This document shows, piece by piece, positions 1 to 16,070 of a DNA stretch of 64,000 bases. Origin of the DNA: Thelonectria olida. Its lineage: Eukaryota; Ascomycota; Sordariomycetes; Hypocreales; Nectriaceae. The DNA lies in assembly GCA_020736575.1 (NCBI GenBank), contig JAGPYM010000020.1, positions 558,001 to 622,000 on the forward strand, written 5' to 3'. The first letter of the stretch is position 1. The number at the start of each line of letters is the position of its first letter. Under the pieces are notes generated by a model, which was not told the origin of the DNA, did not search any database, and saw nothing but the letters and a program-made list of their open reading frames with translations. Made by a program: the position numbers and the translations under genes.

Positions 1-1032
1 GAGGTGTGTGTGGACTAACCAGATGCAAATATTCTCCCGACTGATGAAACAGCGATGCCAGATTTGCTTGCATGAAACGCGAGATTGCGACTTTGATGAA
101 CATGTTGGAGGATGAAGCTGTAGAATTACTGGCCATCTGCTGTGTTGCCAAGTGATGCACGGTTCTTGTTCGTCGCTCTCGGTCTCGGTTTCGCATCGCC
201 GTTCTAACAATGATCGTCTTATTGGCCAACGGGACAAGAGTTGCATTCCGCGGGTTTGATGCTGCGGCATGTTGGCTCTATTTTTAATCGTCCGTTTTGT
301 TCCAGTCCCTGCAGGGAGCTCATCTCACAATCTGGGGCGGACCTACTGTCGGCCGACGGATGGGCGGGGAGGGACGGGGGGCATACGAATATACAAGTGC
401 CGACCGAGCCCCTCCGGTAGATGGAGGGCGTTATTATTTTAAGAAGCCCGCCCGTAGCTGTTTGCTCGAGACATGGCCTTGCAGGGCGACGCGTGTTCTG
501 TCTTGGCCCATACCGCCATTGATGTTCCTTGGGGATAGGCGACATGTCCACAAGTCATCCTGTCTTCATCAGAACAACGGTACAAAGTAACCTCACCACT
601 CCTGCTCCCAGGATCGGGTTCTCTATCATTGACAACCCGTCATTTACAATGCCTATACCCAGGCATCTTACCCGACGCTCACACGTCGGCCACCCTTCCC
701 GAGAACCCGAAGTCGTCCTCCCCCGCTCGACCACATCCCGAAGAATCACCACCTTGACTCGTACCCTCGCCCTCTCCGCATAAACCATGTCACCACTTCA
801 CCAGCACTATCCCCAAGGGGATTGAAGTCTGTCAGACGACTTATCATCAAACAATCGTGATGTCATTGAACTCAAATGAACGTAATTAAGCTCTCAACCC
901 ATGCGTTAAACAATCCTTAGTCGTAAACTACGCCGCCATTCTGCTTCATATTCGTAATCAGACAGTCTTCACAGGGCCTTTCCTCCCATCCAATCCCATG
1001 TTCTTCTTTACTAACGCAAGCTCAAAGCCATG
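1..1032. other. Intergenic region, 3' side of katG
   Basis: No coding region is supported here. Open frames of up to 110 codons exist on both strands, but they have no recognisable domain, signal peptide or splice-extended continuation. The last part (about 850-1032) is probably the 3' untranslated region of katG, which ends at 1033 on the minus strand. Confidence 0.6.
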
Positions 1033-6000
<4,968 letters not shown>

Positions 6001-7782
6001 ATGGCGTCCTCTACCGCGGAATCATCGCCACTCCTGGGGGGCAGCCTGTTGCGCACTCGCAGGCCGTCGGCGACCTCGGAAGAATTCCCTCATGATGCTG
6101 CCAGCATCTCGAGCGGCGAACGCCAGAGCCAGAAGCCATCGCCAGAGTCGTCCGGGGTCGCGCGAATGACCTTCATCTCGCAACACCTCGGTAAAGCGGA
6201 TCGCATCTGGCTCTTCCTGGCCATCTTCATCGTGGGATACGCATACGGCCTCGAGAGCCAAGTCCGCTCAACGTACCAGCCCTACGCCACGTCCAGCTTC
6301 CACCTCCACTCGTACACTTCCACTATCAACGTCCTGCGAAGTGTTGTCGCTGTCGCAGTTCAACCCACGGCCGCAAAGATTGCCGACGTGGTTGGCCGCT
6401 TTCAAATCATCGCCCTGTCTACCGTCTTGTATACAGTCGGCATCGCTATTGAAGCCAGTGCGCAGTCCGTTGAGCTGTTCTGCGCCGGGTCCATCATCTA
6501 TCAAGCGGGCTATACGGCTATAGTGCTTCTTATGGAAGTTCTCATTGCCGACTTCTCGTCGATGAGAGCGCGTGTCTTCTTTAGTTACGTTCCCGCCATC
6601 CCCTTTCTCTTCAACACCTGGATCAGCGGTAACATCACGTCCGCCGTCCTACGTGTCACAAATTGGCGCTGGGGACTTGGCATGTGGGCCATCATATATC
6701 CGATTGCTTCACTGCCACTGCTTACCTGCCTCTATTCTATTGAGAAGCGTGCCCGCAATTACGAAGCCACAAGCTACCATCCACCTTCCTATAGGCGGCG
6801 TCTCTCTGATATAGGGCGCCAAGTTGATGGAATCGGCCTTGTTACTGTCATTGCCGCATTCTCTCTGGTGCTGGCTCCACTGACTGTTGCCGGTGGGGAG
6901 GTGAGACATTGGGGCGACGTGCGCATCCTTTTCCCCCTGGTTCTTGGCATCTGTTCGGCTGCTTTATTCATCGTCTGGGAGAAGCGCTGGGCAAGCAATC
7001 CGCTTGTGCCATTCTCTCTTCTTCGAGACAGGGGAGTTTGGTCTGCGTTGGCCGTCCGAAGCCTGCTCAACTTTGCCTGGTGCACTCAAGGGAATTACCT
7101 CTACACTGTCCTCATCGTCGCATTTGACTTTCACATTGACACTGCCACACGAGTTGTATCCTTCTTTTCCTTCTTTGGAGTTCTTAGTGGCATGATTAGC
7201 GGTCTGGTCATCTACAAGATCAGACGACTCAAGTTCATCATTGTTGGAGGCACCTGTCTCTTCATGCTTGCCTTTGTTCTCCTCATCTCCCACCCGGGAG
7301 GAGCTTCCAATGCTTCCAGAGCAGGTATCATCGCTGCCCAAGTGCTTCTTGGAGTCGCTGGCGGCTTCTTCGCATATCCGACCCAGGCATCTATTCAAGC
7401 TTCGGCCTCTCGCGAACACGTCGCCATCTTGACCGGCCTATACCTCTCCTTCTACAATGTTGGAAGCGCCTTTGGAACCTGCTTGGCTGGTGCTATCTGG
7501 ACACAAACGCTTTACCCAACTTTGAAGTCCAAACTTGATTTCACTCACAATACGACTCTGGCGTTGGATGTTTACGAATCACCACTGACGGAGGCCATTA
7601 AGTACGGCGTTGACACTGATATTCGAATCGCCATCATCGAAAGCTACCGCCATGTGCAGCAGCTACTCTGCATCGCAGGTTTCTGTCTCTGCATTCCCAT
7701 GATTGCGTTTGCCCTTGCGCTGAGAAACCAAAAACTCTCCGAGCACCAAGTCCAGCCCGACGCTGAACGCACTAATGCATAG
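6001..7782 (+). CDS. Siderophore-iron transporter (MFS, ARN/SIT/Mir family)
   Basis: Plasma-membrane proton symporter of the major facilitator superfamily, expected to take up ferric siderophore chelates. It is a single uninterrupted frame of 593 residues, the normal length for the 14-helix SIT family. The N-terminal ~75 residues are cytosolic and Ser/Arg-rich. The first membrane segment (IWLFLAIFIVGYAYGLESQVRSTYQPYATSSF) carries the Y-x-Y-G-L-(E/D) and YQPYA pattern typical of Mir/Sit proteins. The late LTGLYLSFYNVGSAFGTCLAGAIW segment and the Cys-containing last helix also fit. The start at 6001 is chosen for its CACCATGG context; the frame stays open upstream to 5866 without similarity. 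An ATCTGATAA site upstream suggests iron-dependent control. The siderophore specificity cannot be read from sequence. Confidence 0.92.
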   Translation: MASSTAESSPLLGGSLLRTRRPSATSEEFPHDAASISSGERQSQKPSPESSGVARMTFISQHLGKADRIWLFLAIFIVGYAYGLESQVRSTYQPYATSSFHLHSYTSTINVLRSVVAVAVQPTAAKIADVVGRFQIIALSTVLYTVGIAIEASAQSVELFCAGSIIYQAGYTAIVLLMEVLIADFSSMRARVFFSYVPAIPFLFNTWISGNITSAVLRVTNWRWGLGMWAIIYPIASLPLLTCLYSIEKRARNYEATSYHPPSYRRRLSDIGRQVDGIGLVTVIAAFSLVLAPLTVAGGEVRHWGDVRILFPLVLGICSAALFIVWEKRWASNPLVPFSLLRDRGVWSALAVRSLLNFAWCTQGNYLYTVLIVAFDFHIDTATRVVSFFSFFGVLSGMISGLVIYKIRRLKFIIVGGTCLFMLAFVLLISHPGGASNASRAGIIAAQVLLGVAGGFFAYPTQASIQASASREHVAILTGLYLSFYNVGSAFGTCLAGAIWTQTLYPTLKSKLDFTHNTTLALDVYESPLTEAIKYGVDTDIRIAIIESYRHVQQLLCIAGFCLCIPMIAFALALRNQKLSEHQVQPDAERTNA

Positions 7783-8691
7783 AAGACATCTTTTCACGTT
7801 TTTGTTCGTCTTCAAAACGATTTTACATAGCAAGACGCATGCAAACAGACTTTGATTTCACCAATGCTACTGCCGCAAGTTCCGCCGCCGTATGGATCGT
7901 CTTCTCGATTTCTGGAATTCAGCAACGATCGATACCCCTTTGACAACAGCAATAGAGGAGGATTCGCCATGAAGCAAGCATCTTCCCTCCGATTCAACAT
8001 CCCTGTTTCTTCAATTTCCTTCTTGTTTACTTCTCCTAAGACTTTCTCAATTACCCAGCATCTAGCAAGAATAGAAGAGCACTGGAGCATCACCGCACCG
8101 TTAACGCGCACACGGATACATAGATTTCATATCAATTTATACTATGTACTTCTTGTTTTTACAGCATTCACTCTCATCCTCCGTCTTGGCATCATTGACA
8201 GCTTAGCAAAGATAGTGTTACCCTTGCTTTATGTTGTCCCAAGAGATTTTCTGAAACGTCCATCCTTCGTTACCATAGACAGTCAGTTGTGATGAGAAAT
8301 GATCGAAGCGTCTTTACTATGAAATCTCACTTCCCGCGTAGCTGATTGTTGGTCTTGTAACTCCGAGATTGACTGGGTATTCACCTGAGCTTGCCCTCAT
8401 CCCTATCCATAGACGATTTGACGGCAAACCGCGCAAGTACCATATCAGCATGAGATGGAGAGTTTTGTGTTATGGAGTCTGTCTCTTGACGACGGTCCAA
8501 ACAAGTCTACCACGAACAGGGAGGGAATATCGTCTTGAATTGATTATAACTCCTGGCTGGGCTTGAGAGCAGCCTGCTGGTATTTCATTTGATCGAATGG
8601 TCTATAGGTAAGGTATCGTACTGAAGAAGACCCAAAAGTATGAAAGAAACGCAATAACCCGCCAAATCCTCCTGCTTCTGAGGCCGCTAGA
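7783..8691. other. Intergenic region between convergent genes
   Basis: Lies between the 3' ends of the siderophore transporter (+) and the Cys-rich protein gene (-). Open frames at 7852-8292 (+) and 7812-8111 (-) overlap one another and look like chance frames in untranslated sequence. No RNA gene or repeat is recognised. Confidence 0.5.
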
Positions 8692-8990
8692 TTAACAAGG
8701 GCAAGGAAAGACGCAAAAGTTGCAGGGAAGCGGACAAGGAATGATGAAGCAGAATCTTCCAGGGCACATCTCGCCCTCGCGGCCACCGCGCATGGTGACC
8801 TCTTGCTCAGACTCAGAATGAGGGCGTTGGGGATCTGGGGCAAAATGAGGTTAGCATTCCAACGGATTTGGATGTAGAAGATTGACGGGATATGAGACAT
8901 ACCCATGGCCTGATGAGAAGTGGGTGGCTTGGTCTGGACAGCCTCGTCGAGGGGAATGGATTGCATAGCGTTTTGCTCGGTAGGGGACAT
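8692..8990 (-). CDS. Small cysteine-rich protein, 76 residues, unknown function
   Basis: Two exons, 8990-8904 plus 8903 and 8834-8692, are joined across a 68-bp intron with a GTATGT donor and CCCCAG acceptor. The spliced frame is 231 nt including the TAA stop. The first ~55 residues are hydrophilic. The C-terminus reads MRGGREGEMCPGRFCFI and then about 20 residues with Cys-Pro pairs (IPCPLPCNFCVFPCPC). I recall small fungal proteins with an RGG...CPGRFCF...CPxPC tail, but I cannot name a function. There is no signal peptide; the Cys-rich end could be palmitoylated and membrane-tethered or could bind metal (both inference). The unspliced frame is interrupted by lost similarity, whereas the spliced frame ends right after the Cys tail, which supports the model. 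A TCACGTGA palindrome lies about 220 bp upstream at 9207-9214. Confidence 0.75.
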
Positions 8991-9384
8991 GGCCGGCGAT
9001 ATTATGAAAGGGTGAATCCGGTTGCTTGATGGCCGGTCGGAGGAATCGTAGTTTTGGTGTAACTATGAGAAACGTGGTATGAAATGCTCTTGATGAATGT
9101 TGGTGGTTGGAGTTGAGTGAGCTGAGATGAAACTTGGCAATGGCTGACGCTTGCTTGTTGGCGGGCGACGTCATCATGTCTGCGCCACACGAACTCTATC
9201 GGGGAGTCACGTGAGAGCTGACTAAGCTCAAGTCCTCCATCATTTCTCATGAGAAAGGGAACTGTTCAAGTTGAGATTCAAATTTTGCATTACTTTGTGG
9301 GTAGTTTATAAATAATTATATTCGTCTTGGTATCATGCATTACGACTCCTGCTTTACTGCTCTTCCTTTATCCGATAATTGCTC
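8991..9384. other. Short intergenic region with a TCACGTGA palindrome
   Basis: Contains the promoter of the Cys-rich protein gene, including TCACGTGA at 9207-9214, and the 3' flank of the amino-acid transporter. No gene is supported. Confidence 0.5.
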
Positions 9385-10948
9385 TCAGACTGACCTGCAT
9401 GTAAATGGAGCATGATCAGTGCCGCTGGTGACCTGGTCAATCTGTCGAGAGTTAGCGAAGGGAAAGGAAGACAATGCCGTGAGAAACGCTTACGATATCT
9501 TTGATGGTCGAATAAGTGCCAGCGCCGAGGACGACAATACCGATAATGAACGAGATGATGGACCCGATACTAATCAAGATGTTCTTTCGAGAATACCACT
9601 TGCCCTTGCACAAGAGTCGGAACCACATCAGGCCCGGGATGTAGAAAGAGAATCCGGAGACAAAAAGAGCCGACGCGAGGGAGAGGAGGTCGGAGAAAAT
9701 GGGGATAGCTTCGGCAATGATCCATGCGATGATTGTGAAAACGGACACAATTCCGACCCAGCTGGCCCATCCCATTGGGGTGTTGATGTATCGGATAATG
9801 GAGTTCTTGAACATTCGGCCATGCACATAGCGCAGGGCAACTGTCGTGTTGATCGAACCGGAAATAAAAATAACAGGCAGGGCAAGGCCAAAAGCGACCT
9901 TTGACACCAGAGTTCCTGCGGATAGAAGAGCTGGCGACTGAACGGTAGATCCGATAAAGGCATAGCAAATCGCTCCCGTCAGGGTGTAAATCAGGATCTG
10001 AGTGATGCCGTTTGCCCAGATGGACTTCATATAATCCTTTGGCGTGTGCATCTCATCCATAAAGGAGAATTGACCGATAGCAAAGCTGTACGCAAAGACA
10101 ATGTTGCTGACAGCAACAAAGGCTTGGGAAAAGCTCAAGTCATCCTTGGGGTAGGCGGACCAGTCCACACCTGACAGACCCTTGGGAGAATCGGTAGCTT
10201 GAATTCCTGTAGCAATAATCGTGACTCCAATAGCAGCGATGATGGACACGAAGTCGACGTAGCCCAAGATGGCAACCTCGGAGAAGGAGGGCGGGATTGC
10301 TAGGATGAGGAGGATAATGGCCGACACAGCCGAAAAGGCGATCGAACAGACATGGCCTCCGTTAATGGTGACCAAGGCGATGCTGCCCGTCAAGGCGTGC
10401 GATCCGACGGTGAGCAGCAGCTCGAGAACAAAAGCGGCACCGAAAACCTCATATCCGACACGTCCAAAAAGCATGCGTCCAGCGTCGGCATAATGGCTAA
10501 TTTCGGGGTAGGCCAGCTTCACGCGACCAACAATGTAACTGGTAAAGATGGCAACAATTCCCAGGAAGATGGTGAGGATCACACCGAGGATCATTCCCAG
10601 GGTGTGGAACGCTCCAGGGAGACTGAGCGAGCCGAGAGCAATGGCCTCGACGACCAAGATAACCGAGAGGCGCTTCCAACCCAGGCGGTGGAAATAGGCG
10701 TTGCCCTCTGCTGCAATCCGTTTCAAACGGTCGTCGTCGACCTCGTTTGTTTCGCCGAGCATGACGTGATCGTAGTTGTCTGATGATGCTCGTCGGGCCG
10801 CCTGGATGTCCTTCTGGGCCCCAGACACGTCCTTGGACTCATAGGGGTTTGTGGGGGCAGAAGCCGGCGGGGAGATGACTTCTCCACTCATATCGAGATG
10901 TGCGTTGGTGTGTGTTTCTCGATGTATTTGAGTGTTGCTTTCGTTCAA
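9385..10948 (-). CDS. Amino-acid transporter, AAAP family (neutral amino-acid permease type)
   Basis: Membrane transporter for amino acids of the Aa_trans fold. Exon 1 is 10948-9494 and exon 2 is 9441-9385, joined across a GTAAGC...GACAG intron at a codon boundary. The second exon adds IDQVTSGTDHAPFTCRSV, which restores the short cytosolic tail (…SPFxC) common in fungal members. The protein has about 503 residues with ~11 hydrophobic segments. The core starts at RLGWKRLSVILVVEAIALGSLSLPGAFHTLGM, the hallmark first helix of this family, and includes a long PISHYADAGRMLFG loop. An internal Met at residue 20 (MSGEVISPP) is an equally plausible start. Upstream, a TGATAAG (HGATAR) at 11060-11066 could bind a nitrogen GATA factor. 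The substrate is not determined; fungal relatives include mtr-like permeases. Confidence 0.93.
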
Positions 10949-12375
10949 AGGTTTATGGGTATGGCGTCGTTTGGTAGAAGAGAAGACGGGTGTAGGCGAG
11001 GGGAAACACTACAACACTAATGGATGGTGACGGAACTCGCGCTTTTAAAAGACCAAGAGTGATAAGACGGACCCAATTGGGATTAACTTGTGAAATACAA
11101 ACATGCCAAACAAAGACGCCCTATCAATGAGATTAAAGTCCACATGACTCTAGGTGGCAAGGGATCAGGGGATTGTCCATCCTCATTGGCATCTCCACAC
11201 GAGGACAAGACAGGATGGAGTTCCCAGGGTGGAGATGGCAAGATTTCTCCATGAGTCTTGATTCATGGGCCTGACAATACGGGGTGCCCCTGGTGGAAAT
11301 CCCCAATGGAGAATGGAGTCGAGGCCATGTCTTGTGCGAGAGGGCGCGTTTGACGTTTGGGGAGGGATGAGGTCGAATGATGCGAGCCGCATAGTGGGCC
11401 TGGATTGAGAAGCTGAGAGACTGAGCCAGTCAAAACGGGTCAAACAGGAGACTCGTCGATACGTAATGCCGGCGCTGATTCTCATGATGTCTCGCGTCCG
11501 AGGTAACGCTGCAATTCCCTCTGTAGATATCGCGCACCAGACTCGAGCGGTTTGCAGGCTCGCATTCGCCGACTTTTACGTTGTGAAAACTCTTTCATTG
11601 GGCGAAGGTCCCGGGAGGAAGCGTCACCAGACTGACCCCGGCCCAAGTTTTTCGTAATAGATTTCTAGAAGCTCTGCCGCAACCCGAGTTGGGTCCCGCT
11701 CGAGCCCCGTGGTAACGCCGTTGAAGTGGAGACGGTGAGCTCCGTGAGCAGCCTTTGAGGAAGAGTTTTCAACGGACAAACTCGATATCAACTTGAAGCG
11801 TTGATATGGCAGCAATACATTACGCAGCTTGACCTAGAGAGGATAATGCAGAACGCAGTAAGACGTAGACATTGGGACGGACAGAAAGGGTCAAAGACTC
11901 AAAGCAATCACCATCACCTCAACCAGCACCGAGACGCCGGGTATCTATTATGTGACAATATCCGCCTTTTGTCACGGTCATCCTCCTCCACAAATTAAAA
12001 CGTAAAACTCGCTGTAGTGCTCTTCTAGAGCTTCCTCTTTCTTTCCCCTTGCGACTCCATCGACTCATTTGGTGTGTCATTGTTGACACATAAATGCCCT
12101 CTCTTGCTGACAGCCCCGGACGTTATTATCAATTGCTAGAGGAACAACTCGTTAAGCATACCAATTAATCCTAAAAGCTCGGAGCCTGACAGGAACATGT
12201 GTTCGCCGAGCACTTCACATGAGCATGAAGCAACGAGTTGCTTGAAGTATTGGGGCCAAGTATTGGATGACTAGACCTGCTCCTACATCAACATAGTTGT
12301 CGCAAGCCGTGAATCTTCACGTATGCACTATGTTGTCGCAAATCTAGACCTTCCAAGACTCCATTTGCGAAACAC
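10949..12375. other. Intergenic region with promoter of the AAAP transporter
   Basis: No gene is supported. Immediately upstream of the transporter are TTTTAAAA (11043-11050) and TGATAAG (11060-11066). Several short frames on both strands lack any recognisable feature. Confidence 0.5.
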
Positions 12376-14112
12376 TTAGTCTTGCTTCTTGCCCACCTTG
12401 CCAATTCTCCGCAGTCCCCAGACAATCACAACCAGTGCCGCTCCATACAAAGCAAAGCAAAACCAGAAAGCCGCCCTATAGCCCTCCAACAAGGCCTCTT
12501 TGCTATTCTTGTCACCCTTGTACTTCCCCGTGATTGCGCCAGCGACGGCTCCTCCACACGCAAGGCCGAAACTCTTCCCGATCTGTGCAAGAGTATTATA
12601 TACTCCACCGGCTACCCCTTGGGTTCGAGCCGGAAATAACGACGTAATCAGGAGATTCGAGATGGTGTAGAGCATGTCGGCGCCAACGGCGTTGAAGAAC
12701 AGAGCCGGGAAGATGCACACCCAATAACTCCAAGAGGGATTCACAAGGGCCATGGCCAGCGGCGTCGAGCTTGAAAGAATCACAGATCCAAAGGACATGA
12801 CATCGGCACGTGTCCGATGAACCAAAGCACCAATAAGAAGGCTTGCCAAGACGCCGCCGACTGGCGCAGGTAGAAGTGATACCGAGGCCTTCATGGCCGA
12901 AAGGTCCTGGATGTACTGGAAGAAGAATGAGATGAAGGCCTCGGTCGCGTTGAACGCGCCCAAAACCAAGAAGACACTGAGGCAGATGCTGCTGAAGACA
13001 CGGTTCTTCCACAGCGAGTTGGGAATGATGGCAGGTCGGTTGAGCCTCTCTTGGCGCCCGTTCCAGAGTATGAAGGCGGCGAATGTCAACAGTGATAGAA
13101 CAAACAGAACAATGTTCGTGGCGCCCACAAAGCTCTCGGCATTATCTGTGATGATTCTACATGCCATGTTAGCTTTTACTACAAGTTAAAATGGCCTTAT
13201 TAACTTACGCGAGCACGTACGACAGCATCGACAAAGATGCGCTCGCCAACAAAGCCCCAACAATGTCAACTTCGGCAAGGAACCGCTGCCAGGTGACTGG
13301 ATGGTTATTACCAATGTGAGGCAGCGACCGGAGGGCAAGACAAAAGGCAATCGTGTTCAGAATCGCAGCCAAGTAGAAGGACCTGAAGGATATTAGTGTG
13401 TGCATTTTGCAGTATCAAGGAGCTATACGAGGCACGAACCATCTCCATCCGATAGTATCAGCAAAGACACCACCCAAGGATAAGCCAATGGCAAAGCCGA
13501 CAGGTTGTCCACCACCCATTGCCGCAAATGCGATATTCCGTCGCTTTCCCGGCAGGAAAGAATGCGTGATGAGACTGACTGACGACGGAAGACACATGGA
13601 AATGCTAATTCCTGCAAAGGCGCGAAAGACAATGATTTGAGTGCCCGTCCGAGAAAGTCCGCATGCCAAGGTGACGACGGATTGACAGAAGCACCCGAGG
13701 AGGTATAACTGGCGAGCACCGAACAAGTCCGCCATGGCACCGCACACCAATAGCGTACAGCCACTGGTGAGTGCAAACACCGATGCAGGCCTTTGGTCCC
13801 CTTCATTAGCTCAAGTATGCGGAATGTGGAAACCAAGACTCACCAGAGGAGAAGGCCAGGCGCAATCTGGAGATCCTCGACCATTGTTGGCAGACACACA
13901 GTGACGACGCCACTTAGCAGCGAACCAATGCCCGTAATGAACGTGACGGAAGATATGACTACGAACGTTCTCTTCTTCGACATGCTCTCGTGTGCATCCG
14001 TCTCGGGAGCTGGTGGCGCTTCATTTGTCCCCGATATCGGATCTGGGTGATTGAGCAGGGAAACCGGCGCTGACTGCAGAGCGCCGAGCTCAATCGCCGT
14101 GACGGTAGCCAT
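12376..14112 (-). CDS. MFS multidrug-type transporter (DHA2, 14-helix)
   Basis: Proton-driven exporter of the drug:H+ antiporter-2 type. Four exons, 14112-13844, 13790-13440, 13382-13209 and 13156-12376, give 524 residues. The joins restore family motifs: GLLLW|PASVFALTSGCTLLVCGAMADLFGARQ across intron 1, DTIGWRW|SFYLAAI across intron 2 and SYVLA|IITDN across intron 3. Motif C-like glycines and MGGGQPVGFAIGLSLGG are visible in exon 2, and the second half has six further hydrophobic segments. The donors are GTGAGT, GTTCGT (unusual) and GTAAGT. The N-terminal ~45 residues are cytosolic. The nearest functional analogues are aminotriazole-resistance and toxin-efflux exporters, but no biosynthetic cluster is adjacent, so the cargo is unknown. 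Confidence 0.9.
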
Positions 14113-16070
14113 TCTGTAATATCGGATAAAACCCTGTACGAATATTCAAGCGAAGAGTCAGTAGATTGAAACGCCCAGTTGTAAATGTTAGGGCGATGTG
14201 GAAGAGTTTGGGCGGGGGGGGTGAGAGAGAGGCTGGGTGGAATGGACTAAAATCGGTTTGGTAGAATTTAGTTATATGCCTCAGGCTTATTAAGAAATCA
14301 GGATGGGGTTGATCTTTGCTGACTTGGTTTAAAGAGAACTACCAGCCAGCCTAAGGATTGAAGGATTGCAAGTATTGTTCTTGGCAGTGTTATGCCCTTG
14401 ATACTTGGGCAACATCTTCTAACTTCTTTGAACACCGGCGTAGTGAGTCACCCCGGGTCCCGTCAGGTTCTCCTCTTCCAGCCTCTTGGTGAAAGCATCA
14501 ATCAGTTACTCCTTCATTCAAAAGGAATCAAAAATCGAAATGTATGGCGAGAAAACCAAAATATCATAGCATGAAAGAGCCGCATCTCCCTGTTCTCGTC
14601 CATTTATTAATTGATTCACGTTTCCCTTTATCGACTTCACCCCTGTCTTCCTATTTTCTGAGCTGAACGATGACCCCAACGAAATTTTGTACAGTTATTG
14701 CTGACCTCCAGTGTAAGCACTAGGTCAATTGCAACCTGGTCGTGTTGGAACAATTTTGGTAAAGTACAGATCAGAGGAGAAAGACATCATGCCCTGGCGC
14801 GTCAAGGAGCCAAAATGAGAAATATGTAGGTAGCTATTATTTGCTTCTCTCATACGTTACTTCACACTACTCATTCATCTCAACGAGGACTAGGATGTCT
14901 CTGTAGCCTGCTGCTTTGGCGGCGCAACTTCTGTGGCATGGTGATCGCGAGGTCTTCCGATTGGCTCATGCAAATGCCCTTGCAGGTTGGTTCGGGACTT
15001 TGGGAAGTCCAGGCTAATTAAATGTTAAACAGATATTCTCGAACGTGACCGGAGTGAGGAGAGACTTCTTGGCATATCTGCAGGGGGCGGAATGAACTGG
15101 TAGATTACTAGGAGCACACCTTCTTGGTGCAGTTCGTTGGTGTTGCTTTATTTTGCATTCGTTGATCTGGGTACTCTCAACGACATTCATCGTGTAGCTA
15201 CAAGTCCCGAATTCTTGAAATGTGCTGATCTGGCCTTGTTCCACCGTGTTACCTCTCCAAGCTGAAAGAATGGCACATATGGATGACCTTTGATATGGCA
15301 TGTGACCTACAGACGAATTGATAGGGCTAAGTGAAGTTTGCTCGTAATTGCAACTTCTCCTTTGCAGTTATATCGAATTTGCATGCATGTAGGGTAGTCG
15401 CTGCGGTATTGAGCACAGTGTTTCACGTATCACGCTGGGAGTTGGTCTAAATTATGCTCTTTTTTATGGTTAAGGGCACACCAGCTAAGGCCATGCGTGC
15501 TAACTGCATTCTTCCCCAGGACTACTGTGGCTGCAGTCGTCTTGAAGCGAATGCTTTCGTTAGCTTTACTAGTATTCAGTAGCTTCCTGCACTTGCCATC
15601 CAGCAATGTAACGTAGCCTGTTAGTCTTGTCAAAATTTGCGACCTCCTAGACTGCTCACTCCATGACCCCGCGTCTCTCCGATCTCTCAGCTTGAACACA
15701 ATCATCGCCGCGATTTGGGCCCGGATGAGTTGACTGTTGATGCAGTTATAGGCCATATCTGAGCGGAGGAGGCGTCTCATAACTGATACGGAAACTTGCA
15801 TCAAATCTCGGTCCGCAGTTGCTGGGATGAGCCGTGAGCTTGAGTCAAGAGTCGAAGGTCGAGCGCATCGCCTTCGATGGAGCGGACCACATGTATAATA
15901 GAAGTCGAAGCACGGGATGTATAATTCTGAACCAGGTCTTTTCAATGATATATAAGAAATCTCTTCATAATGAGAAGATGGTTTTCCGAGGTGGCCGATG
16001 ATGCACTCAAATAGGTGCCTATGGAGTTTATATTATTTACAATCTTTGTTGTTCAACTGAATCACGCATT
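14113..16070. other. Gene-free stretch between DHA2 and NCS1 transporter genes
   Basis: About 2 kb with no supported gene. A G-run at 14214-14221 lies in the DHA2 promoter. The 171-codon minus-strand frame at 15430-15945 has no domain, signal peptide or splice continuation and is treated as chance. Confidence 0.5.

Noticed and set aside
7852..8292. 146-codon plus-strand open frame after the siderophore transporter
   Set aside because: Starts just past the transporter stop and overlaps a minus-strand frame; looks like 3' untranslated sequence.
15430..15945. 171-codon minus-strand open frame
   Set aside because: No recognisable motif and no splice extension; judged chance.
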